Assembly (NCBI GenBank): GCA_951812325.1
Contig: OX638294.1
Coordinates: forward strand, 4,316,859 to 4,380,858
DNA length: 64,000 nt
Direction of reading: 5' to 3'
Origin: an uncultured Thermoanaerobaculia bacterium
Lineage (GTDB): Bacteria; Acidobacteriota; Thermoanaerobaculia; Multivoradales; Multivoraceae
Shown here piece by piece: positions 23,984-33,000 of this stretch. The first letter of the stretch is position 1. Each line of letters begins with the position of its first letter. Under the pieces are notes generated by a model, which was given only the letters and a program-made list of their open reading frames with translations, did not search any database and was not told the origin of the DNA. The translations under genes and the position numbers were made by a program.

Positions 23984-26113
23984 CTACTGCTCGCCCTTCA
24001 ACTCCAGCGCCTTCGAGATGACGAACTGGTGGATCGCCGTCGTCGCCTCCTCGTCGAAGACCTCGGCGTAGCCGGGCATGCCGAGCGGCAGCAGACCGTC
24101 CTGGACGATGGCGTTGAAGTCGTCGTGGACTTGCGCGGACATCCGGCGCAGGTCGGGCGAGGCGGTGGCGACGATCGAACTCTGGCCGAGGCCGCGGTGA
24201 CAGAGCGCGCAGTGCTCGTGGTAGAGCGTGTTGCCGCGGTCGATCGTCTCGGCGTCGGCGACCAGGGGCGGCTGTTCCGGGATGGAGAAGTCGCGCGCGG
24301 GCGGTTCGGCAAGGGTGGCCTCGCCGTCTAGCGAGAAGACGAGCAGCTCGCCGGGCCGGTCGTACCGCGTGCTCCCGCCAACCATCGTCGCGACGTACTG
24401 CGTGCCGCCTTCCATGTAGCTGATGATTGACGAGGAGAACGAACCGTAGGCGTCGAACTCCCACAGCTCTGCGCCCGTGTCCTTGTCGTAGGCGTTCAGG
24501 TCGCCGCCGCCGCCGCCGTGAAAGAGCACACCGGTTGTCGTGGCCAAAACACCGCCGTTGAAGGCCGAGGGCAGCCGGTTCTCCCACACCTTCTCGCCCG
24601 ACAACGGGTCGAAGGCGACGAGGAATCCCCTGTCCTCCGGGCGCGGACCCGCCTGCGCCTGGAGCTGCTGGCGGTAGGCGCCGGAGGCGACGCCAAGGCT
24701 GAGGCCCCACTCCCGGATCGTGTAGGCGCCGGTCTCCACGAACTCTTCGGGCAGAGCGTAGAAGTTCGAGTAGTCGTGGTAGTAGAAGTACATGACGCCC
24801 TTGTCCTCGTCCCAGGACATGGGCTCCCAGTTGTGGGCGCCGGCGTTCGCCGGGGTGATCCACTGCGGCTTCTCCTCGAAGACCACGTCGGGATTCTCGA
24901 TCGGACGTCCGGTTTCCATATCGACGTGGGTCGCCCAGTCGATCCTGTCGGTGTAGGGGTGGGCACGGAGGAGTTCGCCGGTCTCGCGGTCGATCACGTA
25001 GAAGAACCCGTTCTTCGGCGCCTGGAGCAGGACCTTGCGGTTCGTGCCGTCGACGTTCAATTCACCGAGGGCGATGTCCATCGCCGAGCTGTAGTCCCAG
25101 TTGTCGCCCGGGACCGTTTGGTAGTACCACTTCATCTCCGCGGTGTCCGCGTCGACCGCCACGATCGCGGTCAGGAAGAGGTCGTCGCCGCCGCCCGGTG
25201 AGCGGACCTGCCGCGACCACGGTGCGCCGTTGCCGACGCCGATGTAGAGGAGGTTCAGTTCCTCGTCGTAGACGAGCGAGTTCCAGGCGGTGCCGCCGCC
25301 GCCCATCTTCCACCACTCGCCGCCCCAGGTCTTGGCGGCCATCTCCATTTCGGGGTGCTCGAACGGCTTCGACGGGTCGCCGGGGACGAGGTAGAAGCGC
25401 CAGGCGAGTTCGCCGGTCTCGGCGTCGTAGGCGGAGACGTAGCCGCGCCGCTTGCCGCTCTCGGAGCTGCCCTGGCCGATGAACACCTTGCCCCCTGCGG
25501 CGCGGGGAGCGCCGGTGATGTTGAAGCGGCCGAGCGCCGAGGGGTGGTACGTGTCGACGTCCCAGACCTCCTCGCCGGTCGCCGCGTCGACCGCGACCAG
25601 CCGTCCGTCGAACAGGGCGACGTAGACCTTGCCCCTGTAGACGGCGACGCCGCGGTTCGCCACGCCGCCGCAGCAGGAGTACTTGACGTAGGTGCGGTCC
25701 GTCTGCGGATCGTGGGTCCAGATCTCCTCGCCGGTCGCGGGGTCCAGCGCGTAGATCACGCCCCAGCCGTTCGTGGCGTACATCACCCCGTCGACGACCA
25801 GCGGCGTGCCCTGCATCCGCTCGCTGGGGCCGCCGATGGGCCTGGACCAGGCGAGCTTCAGATCGGCGACGTTGTCGCGGGTGATCTGGTCGAGGGTCGA
25901 GAAGCGCTGCTCCTTGTAGGTCTGGCCGTAGGTCAGCCAGCTCCCGGGCTCAGCCTCGGCCGCGCGGATGATCCGCTCGTCGTCGACGTTGCCGGCGGTC
26001 GGCGCGATGTCGATGTCGCCGCCGTTGCCGCCGCCGCAGGCGGCAGCCAGCAGAAGGAGGAGGAGAACGGGGCCGCGGGTCGCCCACCGTGATGTCGCAG
26101 TCGGTTCGCTCAT
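23984..26113 (-). CDS. PQQ-dependent dehydrogenase lipoprotein with C-terminal cytochrome c (quinohaemoprotein)
   Basis: A 709-residue exported protein. A lipobox (LLLLLAAAC, Cys about residue 25) anchors it. An eight-bladed beta-propeller follows, with repeated docking motifs (ALDPATGEEIWTHDP, AVDAATGEEVW, AYDAETGELAW). The adjacent cysteine pair in YSCCGGVANRG is typical of PQQ alcohol dehydrogenases. Near the C-terminus a cytochrome c domain has CALCHRG and a probable axial Met in LGMPGYAEVF. It would oxidise an alcohol or sugar in the periplasm and pass electrons to the haem. The ATG at 26113 directly precedes the signal; earlier codons in frame have no signal. No PQQ synthesis genes are visible. 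Confidence 0.92.
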   Translation of the reverse strand: MSEPTATSRWATRGPVLLLLLLAAACGGGNGGDIDIAPTAGNVDDERIIRAAEAEPGSWLTYGQTYKEQRFSTLDQITRDNVADLKLAWSRPIGGPSERMQGTPLVVDGVMYATNGWGVIYALDPATGEEIWTHDPQTDRTYVKYSCCGGVANRGVAVYRGKVYVALFDGRLVAVDAATGEEVWDVDTYHPSALGRFNITGAPRAAGGKVFIGQGSSESGKRRGYVSAYDAETGELAWRFYLVPGDPSKPFEHPEMEMAAKTWGGEWWKMGGGGTAWNSLVYDEELNLLYIGVGNGAPWSRQVRSPGGGDDLFLTAIVAVDADTAEMKWYYQTVPGDNWDYSSAMDIALGELNVDGTNRKVLLQAPKNGFFYVIDRETGELLRAHPYTDRIDWATHVDMETGRPIENPDVVFEEKPQWITPANAGAHNWEPMSWDEDKGVMYFYYHDYSNFYALPEEFVETGAYTIREWGLSLGVASGAYRQQLQAQAGPRPEDRGFLVAFDPLSGEKVWENRLPSAFNGGVLATTTGVLFHGGGGGDLNAYDKDTGAELWEFDAYGSFSSSIISYMEGGTQYVATMVGGSTRYDRPGELLVFSLDGEATLAEPPARDFSIPEQPPLVADAETIDRGNTLYHEHCALCHRGLGQSSIVATASPDLRRMSAQVHDDFNAIVQDGLLPLGMPGYAEVFDEEATTAIHQFVISKALELKGEQ

Positions 26114-26292
26114 CTTGAAGATCCTCGGAGGTTCGCCGGCCAACCTAAGTGCCTGAGCGTCCGCTGTCAAACCGTCAGGGCCTTTGAGGTACGGTTTCCT
26201 CGGTGGGCGCCACCACGACGACGAGCGCCAGGAAGGACGACGGTGGCGAGGCTCAGAAACCGCTGCAGTCTCATGGGGCCACCTCCTCGGGT

Positions 26293-26529
26293 TCATTCCC
26301 GGCGTTCGCTGTTGCGAATCTCGGCGACAACGGCCAGGAACCGGTCCGCGTCACTCTCGGTCAGGCGCGAGAAGCCCTCCAGGCCTCGGAGAATGTCGCG
26401 CCCGGTGTGTGCGTCCGCTACCTCGGACAACAGACGGTCGATGACCTTGGAGAAGGACTCGCCATCTCTCTTCAACGCCGCGAGACGCCCGTAGATGCTG
26501 GACTCGAGTGCGATCGTCCTTGTGCTCAA
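26293..26529 (-). CDS. VapB-like antitoxin (DUF217 type), no toxin partner seen
   Basis: A 78-residue protein beginning (M)STRTIALESSIYGRLAALK, then RDGESFSKVIDRLL. This is the pattern of DUF217/VapB antitoxins, whose N-terminus binds DNA and whose tail covers a PIN-domain toxin. The likely start is TTG at 26529. The frame continues upstream through the tRNA gene and cannot be coding there. No PIN-domain gene follows in the 180 bases before the PQQ dehydrogenase, so it appears orphaned. It sits beside tRNA-Thr, a usual insertion point for mobile DNA. Confidence 0.6.
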   Translation of the reverse strand: MSTRTIALESSIYGRLAALKRDGESFSKVIDRLLSEVADAHTGRDILRGLEGFSRLTESDADRFLAVVAEIRNSERRE

Positions 26530-26609
26530 CCATGCAGATTCGCATGTAGCAAGACACAGGTCAAGACCGGGCGAGGCCATCGCCCTTGCCTCGTCGAGAG
26601 CTTTGGGGA

Positions 26610-26684
26610 TGGAGCCGACGAGCGGATTTGAACCGCTGACCTGCTGATTACGAATCAGCTGCTCTGCCACTGAGCTACGTCGGC
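26610..26684 (-). tRNA. tRNA-Thr (anticodon CGU)
   Basis: The minus strand folds as a cloverleaf. The acceptor stem GCCGACG pairs with CGTCGGC, the D-arm is GCTCAGTGGCAGAGC, and the anticodon stem-loop is CTGATTCGTAATCAG with anticodon CGT. The T-arm is GCGGTTCAAATCCGC, and the 3' CCA is encoded (complement at 26610-26612). It reads ACG codons. Without CCA the gene is 26613-26684. Confidence 0.95.
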
Positions 26685-26794
26685 ATGACCGGGTGAGACT
26701 CGCCGGTCTCGGCGCGAGGACGCCGGAGTGTAGCAGCGGATCGACTCCGTCAGCCTGCTCCGGGATACCCTGCCGCGACGCTGGCGCCCAACTG

Positions 26795-28213
26795 ATGACC
26801 GTTCAACGATTTCCCGGCCGGACCCCGGGGCCGCCGCCCGGACGCGGCGGCATGTGGGAGTCGCTCCGGATTCCCCAGTTCCGCTGGCTCTACCTGTCGA
26901 ACACGACCTTCTTCCTGGCCATGCAGGGCCAGTTGGTCGTCCGTTCGTGGCTCGTCTACTCCCTGACCGGCAGCGAGTTCGCGTTGGGTCTCGTCAGCCT
27001 GATGGTGGCGCTCTCGATGCTCAGTCTGGGGCCGGTCGGGGGAGCTGCGGCCGACCGGTTCGAACGCAGGGGCCTGGTGGCCGCCGGGCAGGCTACGGTG
27101 GTGGTAGCCGAGGTGATCGTGCTCTCCCTGCTTCTGAGCGGGAAGCTCGATTACTGGCACATCCTCGTCCAGGTCACGGTGGTAGGGGCGGTGTTCCCCT
27201 TCGTCATGCCGGCTAGGAACGCGATTGTCGCCGACGTGGTCGGCCGGCGCCGGCTGACGAACGCGATGGCGCTGAGCATGACCGCGGTCAACGTGACCCG
27301 GGTCGTGGGGCCTGCGGTGGGCGGCTTCCTCATCTGGGCCGCGGGCGTCAACGTCGCGTACTCGATCAACACCGGCCTCTATGCCCTGGCCCTTGCGGGC
27401 ATGCTGGGGGTCCATCGGGCGCCGGTGGCCGACCCGTCAGGGCACTCGATGCTCCACAACATGGGGCAGGGTTTCCGCTACGTGGCGGACAACCGGCTGG
27501 TCCTCGTCCTGCTGTTCTTCGGCCTGGTGCCGATGTTCCTCGTCATGCCCTTCCAGACCCTGCTCGTCGTCTTCGCCGAGGACATCTGGCAGGTGGGCGC
27601 GGGCGGCCTCGGGGCGTTGAGCGGCGCCGCGGGCGTCGGCGGCGTTCTGGGGGCTGCGTTCGTCGCCTGGCGGTCCTGGGCGACCCGCCGGCTCCGGTTG
27701 ATGATGACCAGCGTCTTCGCCTTCGGCCTGTTCATGATGGGCTTCGCCCTCAGTCCGTGGTTCTGGCTGGGCCTGCTTCTGGTGCTCGCGGGTTCGGCGT
27801 TCCAGGCCGTCTACACGACGCTGAACAACACGGCGATCCAGGTCCTGATCCCGGACTCGGTGCGCGGTCGGGTGTCCGGTTTCCTGACGATGTCGTTCTC
27901 GCTGCCGATGCTCGGCGTGGCGCCGATCAGCGCCCTGGCCGAGGTCTGGGGCGCGCCGGTCGCGGTGGGACTGGCCTCGATGCTCGCGGTCGTCGTGGCG
28001 TGCGTGTTCTACCTGGTCAGTTCCGACCTGCGACGGATGGACCTGTTGATCCGGAAGGCCTTCAGGGCGGCGGCGCGGGCGGACGTCGAACGGCCGATGA
28101 GATCGGAGACGGCCCCCGGCCCGGAGCGGCCGGGCCCGGAGATCCGGATCGGCGCCGCGGACCGCCCGGTGTCGGGGCGGCCGCCGGGATCGTCCCGGCG
28201 GCGCCTGATGTGA
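26795..28213 (+). CDS. MFS transporter, EntS/MFS_3-like exporter
   Basis: About 472 residues with twelve hydrophobic segments between residues 35 and 425. Typical MFS features are visible: FLAMQGQLVVRSWLVY in helix 1, the loop after helix 2 (GGAAADRFERRG, matching the G-x-x-x-D-R-x-x-R motif), and VMPARNAIVADVVGRRRL before helix 5. This pattern fits the enterobactin-exporter-like MFS_3 group, whose members expel siderophores, lipids or drugs. The C-terminal 50 residues are a Pro/Arg-rich cytoplasmic tail. Starts at 26795 or at the internal ATG 26852 are possible. It is convergent with the glutathione transferase gene, 18 bases apart. Confidence 0.88.
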   Translation: MTVQRFPGRTPGPPPGRGGMWESLRIPQFRWLYLSNTTFFLAMQGQLVVRSWLVYSLTGSEFALGLVSLMVALSMLSLGPVGGAAADRFERRGLVAAGQATVVVAEVIVLSLLLSGKLDYWHILVQVTVVGAVFPFVMPARNAIVADVVGRRRLTNAMALSMTAVNVTRVVGPAVGGFLIWAAGVNVAYSINTGLYALALAGMLGVHRAPVADPSGHSMLHNMGQGFRYVADNRLVLVLLFFGLVPMFLVMPFQTLLVVFAEDIWQVGAGGLGALSGAAGVGGVLGAAFVAWRSWATRRLRLMMTSVFAFGLFMMGFALSPWFWLGLLLVLAGSAFQAVYTTLNNTAIQVLIPDSVRGRVSGFLTMSFSLPMLGVAPISALAEVWGAPVAVGLASMLAVVVACVFYLVSSDLRRMDLLIRKAFRAAARADVERPMRSETAPGPERPGPEIRIGAADRPVSGRPPGSSRRRLM

Positions 28214-28231
28214 CGCCGGCTGGAGGCGGGA

Positions 28232-29110
28232 TCAGTCTCCCTGGTCCTCTTCGGCCGGCTCGAGCTTGTCCTGTGTCCTGGTCTCGAAGTCGCTGGCGGC
28301 GTGGCGCTCGCGGAGCTGCTTCTCGGGCCGGCCGAAGGCGCGGTTCACCATCTGGCCGCGCTTGACCGCCGGGCGCCCGGCGATCTGGCTCGACCACCGG
28401 TTCACGTGCTCGTAGGTATGGGCCTCGATGAACTCGCCGGCGTCGTAGATCTTGCCGGCGGCCAGCGCCCCGTACCAGGGCCAGATCGCCATGTCGGCGA
28501 TCGTGTACTCGCTGCCGGCCATGTACTCGGAGTCGGCCAGGTGGCGGTCCAGCACGTCGAGCTGCCGCTTGACCTCCATCGTGAAGCGGTTGATCGCGTA
28601 CTCGAACTTCTCGGGAGCGTAGGCGTAGAAGTGGCCGAATCCGCCGCCCAGGTAGGGCGCGCTGCCCATCTGCCAGAAGAGCCAGCACAGGCACTCGGTG
28701 CGCGCCGCGTGGTCGTCGGGCAGGAACTCGCCGAACTTCTCGGCCAGGTAGAGGAGAATCGCGCCGGACTCGAAGACGCGCGTCGGCGGCGCCGTGCCGC
28801 GGTCGACGAGCGCCGGGATCTTCGAGTTCGGGTTGGCGGCGACGAACCCGCTCGAGAACTGGTCGCCTTCGCCGATGTTGATCAGGTACGCGTCGTACTC
28901 GGCGCCGCTGTGTCCCAGGGCCAGCAGCTCCTCGAACATGACCGTGACCTTCACCCCGTTGGGCGTAGCCAGCGAATAGAGCTGGAAGGGGTGGTCGCCG
29001 ACCGGCAACTCCTTCTCGTGCGTAGCGCCCGCGATCGGACGGTTGATCTTGGCGAAGCGGCCGCCGCTTTCGGCGTCCCACTTCCAGACCTTGGGTGGTT
29101 CATAGGACAT
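28232..29110 (-). CDS. yghU: Glutathione transferase / disulfide-bond oxidoreductase, YghU type
   Basis: A 292-residue cytosolic protein closely following Escherichia coli YghU along its length. Shared stretches include INRPIAGATHEKELPVGDHP, LYSLATPNGVKVTVMFEELL, NPNSKIPALVD, RVFESGAILLYLAEKFG and YTIADMAIWPWYG. An N-terminal thioredoxin-like domain (about 40-130) binds glutathione and a helical domain follows. YghU proteins bind two glutathione molecules and have disulfide reductase activity. GGGAGAG precedes the ATG at 29110. It stands downstream of the carboxylase gene on the same strand with a 185-base gap, so separate transcription is likely. Confidence 0.95.
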   Translation of the reverse strand: MSYEPPKVWKWDAESGGRFAKINRPIAGATHEKELPVGDHPFQLYSLATPNGVKVTVMFEELLALGHSGAEYDAYLINIGEGDQFSSGFVAANPNSKIPALVDRGTAPPTRVFESGAILLYLAEKFGEFLPDDHAARTECLCWLFWQMGSAPYLGGGFGHFYAYAPEKFEYAINRFTMEVKRQLDVLDRHLADSEYMAGSEYTIADMAIWPWYGALAAGKIYDAGEFIEAHTYEHVNRWSSQIAGRPAVKRGQMVNRAFGRPEKQLRERHAASDFETRTQDKLEPAEEDQGD

Positions 29111-29295
29111 TCGGATGACTCTCCCGATGGAAGGATTGGTGCGGGTCGAAGGGTGAACGGTGAAGGGTCGAGGGCGAAGGGAGAAGGGCCGCGGCGCCGG
29201 ATGTTGCCGGCCGCAAGTTCGCGGTGCGCTTTGACGGGGGTCGGTCGGTCGGTCGGTCCCGTGGTCGTGGTCGTGGCGTCGGCAGACCGTGCGGT

Positions 29296-32200
29296 TTACC
29301 AGGTATCGATGAAGGGCCGCTTCTTGCCGGTTCTGGGCGGCGCGGGCGGCAGCCGCTTCATGCTCTCGGCGATCCAGGAGCGGGTCTCCGCCGGATCGAT
29401 CACGTCGTCGAGACCGCCGCCGGCCGCGGCGTTGACGGCCTTGGCGCGCTCGTAGGAGGCCTCGACCCGCCGCTCGAACTCGAGGCGGCGCTCTTCCGGA
29501 TCCTCGATTGCGGCGAGTTCCTTGCGGTAGCCGAGCTTGACCGCGCCCTCGATGTTCATGCCGGCGAATTCGGCTGTGGGCCAGCCGACGGTGAAGAAGC
29601 CGACCAGCGAGCTTGCGCCGCACATCGCCTGCACGCCGAGGCCGTAGGCCTTGCGCACGACGACGCCGAACAGGGGCGCCGAGAGGTTGGCGCCGGTGTT
29701 GAACATGCGCGCGCAGTGGCGGACCAGGGCGGTCTTCTCGTGGTCGGGGCCGACCATGATCCCCGGGCAGTCCATCAGGCTGAGCACCGGGATGTCGAAG
29801 GCGTCGCAGAGTTGCAGGAAGCGGGCGCCCTTGTCCGCGCCGTCGGAATCGATTGCGCCGGCCAAATGGTGCGGGTTGTTCGCGATGACTCCCATCGGCT
29901 TCCCCTCGACCCGGATGAAGGCGGTGATCACGCCGATCCCGAACTTCGGCCGGATCTCCAGTACCGAGCCCTTGTCGGCCAGCGTGCGGAGGATCTCCTG
30001 CATGTCGTAGAGACGAAGCCGGTTCTCGGGAATCACGTGGCGGAGCGGCCGCTGGTCGCGGGCCTCCCAACCGGAGACCGGCCCCTGGAAGTAGGAGAGG
30101 TACTTCTTCGTGGTCTCGACCGCCGCTTCCTCGTCCTTGACCAGGATGTCGACCACGCCGTTGGGCACCTGGAACGACATCGGGCCGACCTCCTCCGGCG
30201 TATAGACGCCCAGGCCGCCGCCCTCGATCATCGCCGGGCCGCCCATCGCGATGGTCGACGCCTCGGTGGCGATGATCACGTCGCAACAGGCGAGCAGAGC
30301 GGTGTTGCCGGCGAAGCAGCGGCCGTTGTTCACGCCGACCAGGGGAATGAGCCCCGAAAGCTTGGAGAACTGGGTGAAGGTGAACGTGTCGAAGGCGACC
30401 CGCGGCCCCGTGTAGTCGTCGCCGGGCCGGCCGCCGCCGCCCTCGGTGAAGAACACGAGCGGCAGCCGGAAACGATTCGCCAGGTCGAACAGGCGGTCCT
30501 GCTTGTAGTGGTTGCGGCCGCCCTGGGTGCCGGCGAGCACCGTGTAGTCGTAGGAGAGGACCATCGCCCGGGAGTGCTCGTCGTCGAAGAGGTCGCCGTT
30601 GATCGATGCGGTGCCGGCCACCACGCCGTCGGCGGGCGTGTACTCGCGCAGCTTCTCGTCGCTGTACTTCTGGTGCTGCCGCGCCACGATCAGCGGCCAG
30701 TACTCCTTGAACGATCCGGGGTCGACGAGCTGCTCGATGTTCTCCCGGGGCGTTTGGAAGCCGAACCGCCGGCGCCGGGCGACGGCCTCCGGCCGGTTCT
30801 CGTCCAGGGTGTACGCGTGACGGCGGATGTTCTCTTCCAGGTCGGGACGGATGTAGTCGGGGTCGATCTCCTCGGCCGCGTCGGCCGCCTCGCCGCCCTC
30901 AGCCCCGTCGACGAAGACCAGGGGGTAGCCCTCGCGGATCGTGTCGCCGGCCGCCATGGTGACCTGTCGCACCACGCCGCTCGTGCCGGAGCGCAGCACG
31001 TGCTCCATCTTCATCGCCTCGATCACCGCGACCTGCTGTCCGCGCAGGACCTCGTCGCCTTCGGCCACGTCGATGCTGACGATCGTGCCCTGAATCGGCG
31101 CGACGACGCCGATGGCGCCCTCGGGCCCGGTCTGCGGCGCGCTCGCGGCAGTGTCCGCGTTCGGCCGCGCGGTCTCGGCCGCCTTGGTCGCCTGGTCGTA
31201 CGCGAACAGGGCGAGCGGATCGGCCGTGTCCACGCGCGCGCCCGCGAAGCCGCTGTCGCGGGCGTCGCCGGTCGGCGCGTCGTCGCCGCGTGATGTCCCG
31301 GCGGCTGACTCCGCGGCGCCTGACGGCCCGGCGGCCGACTCCTCGCCGGCTGTGCCGATGGCCGGGACGAAGCGCTGCCTCCGGCCGTTGCCGGCGGTCT
31401 CGGCCAGTTCTCCGGCATGCTCGTCGAGCCAACGCGTGTGCAGGTTGCCGGCGGCGAAGTCCGGGTGGCTGAGGACGCTCTGCAGCCACGGGATGTTCGT
31501 CGACGGACCTCCGATCCGGAACTCGTCGAGCGCTCGCGAGGTTCGCTTCACGGCGCTGGCGAAGTCGTCCGAGGGTGAGTGCGCGATCACCTTGGCGAGC
31601 AACGAGTCGAAGGCGGGGTTCGCCTCGTAGCCCGCATAACCACAGCCGTCGATCCGTACGCCGGGACCGCTCGGCGGTTCGTAGGCTGCGAGGACGCCGG
31701 AGGACGGGCGCACGTTGCCGTCGGCGTCCAGGGTCTCCAGGTTGACGCGCGCCTGGATCGCGAAGCCTCGGGGGCGAGCGGTGTCGGGCGTCCCGAAGCC
31801 CAGGTCCGCGAGTGTCTCGCCGCCGGCGAGCCGCAATTGAGCCTGGACCAGATCGACTCCGGTGACCGCTTCGGTGACCGTGTGCTCGACCTGGAGGCGG
31901 GCGTTCGCCTCGATGAATGCGAAGCGGGCGCGCGTCTCGTCCTTCGGGCTGCCGCCGCCGCCGTTGCCGCCGTTGCCGCCGTCGCCGCCCTCTCCGGCGT
32001 CCACCAGGAACTCGAAGGTGCCCAAGCTGTTGTACCGCGTGGAGCGACCGAGGCGCAGGGCGGCGTCGATCATCGCGGCGCGCAGGGTGGGGCAGAGATT
32101 GGGCGCCGGCGCGGTCTCGACGACCTTCTGGCGCCGGCGCTGCGCGCTGCACTCGCGTTCGCCGAAGTCGATCAGCCCACCGTCTTCGTCGCCCAGGAGC

Positions 32201-32832
32201 TGGACTTCGATGTGGCGCGCCCGGGGGATCAACTCCTCGACGTAGAGGCCGCCGTTGCCGAACGCGCGCTCGGCCTCGGACCGGCAGCGCTCCCAGGCCT
32301 GTTCGATCTCGTCGGCCGACGTGACGATTCGGGTTCCGCGACCGCCGCCGCCGGCAAGAGCCTTGACGATCATTGCCTTGCCCGGCGCCAGGGCGGCGAA
32401 GAACTCCCGCGTTTGGTCGAGCGTCGTCGGCCGGTCCGTTCCGCGCAGCACCGGCACGTCCACCTCGGTCGACGCCGCGCGCGCCCGGCCCTTGTCGCCG
32501 AACAGTTCCAGGACCTCGGGCCGCGGGCCGACGAAGGTGATCCCGGCCTCCGCGCAGGCAGCGGCGAAGTCGGCGTTCTCGGCCAGGAAGCCGTAGCCCG
32601 GATGGACCGCGTCGCAGTTCGCGGAAGCGGCCCGGCCCACGACGTCCTCGATGTCGAGGTAGGCGGGGACTCCCCGGCCGCTGAGCGGCACGGCCTCGTC
32701 GGCGATCCGCAGGTGCAGTCCGTTCGCGTCGTCCTCGGAGTAGATGGCGACCGTATGGATGCCCAGATCCACCGCCGCGCGGGCGATCCGTACCGCGATT
32801 TCGCCGCGGTTCGCGATCAGCAGGCGGCGCAT
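29296..32832 (-). CDS. Single-chain biotin-dependent acyl-CoA carboxylase (BC-BCCP-CT fusion)
   Basis: A 1178-residue fusion that would carboxylate an acyl-CoA using ATP, bicarbonate and biotin. The order is: biotin carboxylase (1-465; RRLLIANRGEIAVRIAR, ATP-grasp KALAGGGGRGTR, FIEANARLQVEHTVTE); an Ala/Pro-rich linker (about 470-570); a biotinyl domain with EAMKMEHVL, whose second Lys is biotinylated (about 605); and a PccB-type carboxyltransferase domain (660-1178; GVNNGRCFAGNTALLA). The layout recalls the mycobacterial long-chain acyl-CoA carboxylase. An unusual Gly/Asn-rich insertion (about residues 277-295) interrupts the carboxylase domain. The substrate (acetyl-, propionyl- or longer acyl-CoA) is not decided by sequence. 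Confidence 0.92.
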   Translation of the reverse strand: MRRLLIANRGEIAVRIARAAVDLGIHTVAIYSEDDANGLHLRIADEAVPLSGRGVPAYLDIEDVVGRAASANCDAVHPGYGFLAENADFAAACAEAGITFVGPRPEVLELFGDKGRARAASTEVDVPVLRGTDRPTTLDQTREFFAALAPGKAMIVKALAGGGGRGTRIVTSADEIEQAWERCRSEAERAFGNGGLYVEELIPRARHIEVQLLGDEDGGLIDFGERECSAQRRRQKVVETAPAPNLCPTLRAAMIDAALRLGRSTRYNSLGTFEFLVDAGEGGDGGNGGNGGGGSPKDETRARFAFIEANARLQVEHTVTEAVTGVDLVQAQLRLAGGETLADLGFGTPDTARPRGFAIQARVNLETLDADGNVRPSSGVLAAYEPPSGPGVRIDGCGYAGYEANPAFDSLLAKVIAHSPSDDFASAVKRTSRALDEFRIGGPSTNIPWLQSVLSHPDFAAGNLHTRWLDEHAGELAETAGNGRRQRFVPAIGTAGEESAAGPSGAAESAAGTSRGDDAPTGDARDSGFAGARVDTADPLALFAYDQATKAAETARPNADTAASAPQTGPEGAIGVVAPIQGTIVSIDVAEGDEVLRGQQVAVIEAMKMEHVLRSGTSGVVRQVTMAAGDTIREGYPLVFVDGAEGGEAADAAEEIDPDYIRPDLEENIRRHAYTLDENRPEAVARRRRFGFQTPRENIEQLVDPGSFKEYWPLIVARQHQKYSDEKLREYTPADGVVAGTASINGDLFDDEHSRAMVLSYDYTVLAGTQGGRNHYKQDRLFDLANRFRLPLVFFTEGGGGRPGDDYTGPRVAFDTFTFTQFSKLSGLIPLVGVNNGRCFAGNTALLACCDVIIATEASTIAMGGPAMIEGGGLGVYTPEEVGPMSFQVPNGVVDILVKDEEAAVETTKKYLSYFQGPVSGWEARDQRPLRHVIPENRLRLYDMQEILRTLADKGSVLEIRPKFGIGVITAFIRVEGKPMGVIANNPHHLAGAIDSDGADKGARFLQLCDAFDIPVLSLMDCPGIMVGPDHEKTALVRHCARMFNTGANLSAPLFGVVVRKAYGLGVQAMCGASSLVGFFTVGWPTAEFAGMNIEGAVKLGYRKELAAIEDPEERRLEFERRVEASYERAKAVNAAAGGGLDDVIDPAETRSWIAESMKRLPPAPPRTGKKRPFIDTW

Positions 32833-32894
32833 CGGCGCCTCCCGCCGCCAGGCGGCAACTGCAGGTGCATGCGGCGGAGTATACGAAGGGGCCT

Positions 32895-32925
32895 GCGGCG
32901 GCGCAGGAGGGTCCTGCGCCGCCGC
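32895..32925 (-). terminator. 14-bp perfect stem-loop between LRR gene and carboxylase gene
   Basis: Bases 32895-32908 pair perfectly with 32912-32925 around a GGG/CCC triloop (core GGCGGCGCAGGA with TCCTGCGCCGCC). It lies after the LRR stop and before the carboxylase start on the same strand. There is no T-run, so it may be a terminator of low-U type, a Rho pause or an mRNA stabiliser. Confidence 0.5.
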
Positions 32926-33000
32926 GGCCGAAGTCGAGGAAGTCGAGGCCGCGTGGTCGGGCCTTGGCTATCCCGGAGTTCCGGGGCCAATGCCGAATCG

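Noticed and set aside
26530..26670. Longer start for the VapB-like protein
   Set aside because: The upstream extension reads through the tRNA-Thr gene and its flank, so it cannot be protein-coding.
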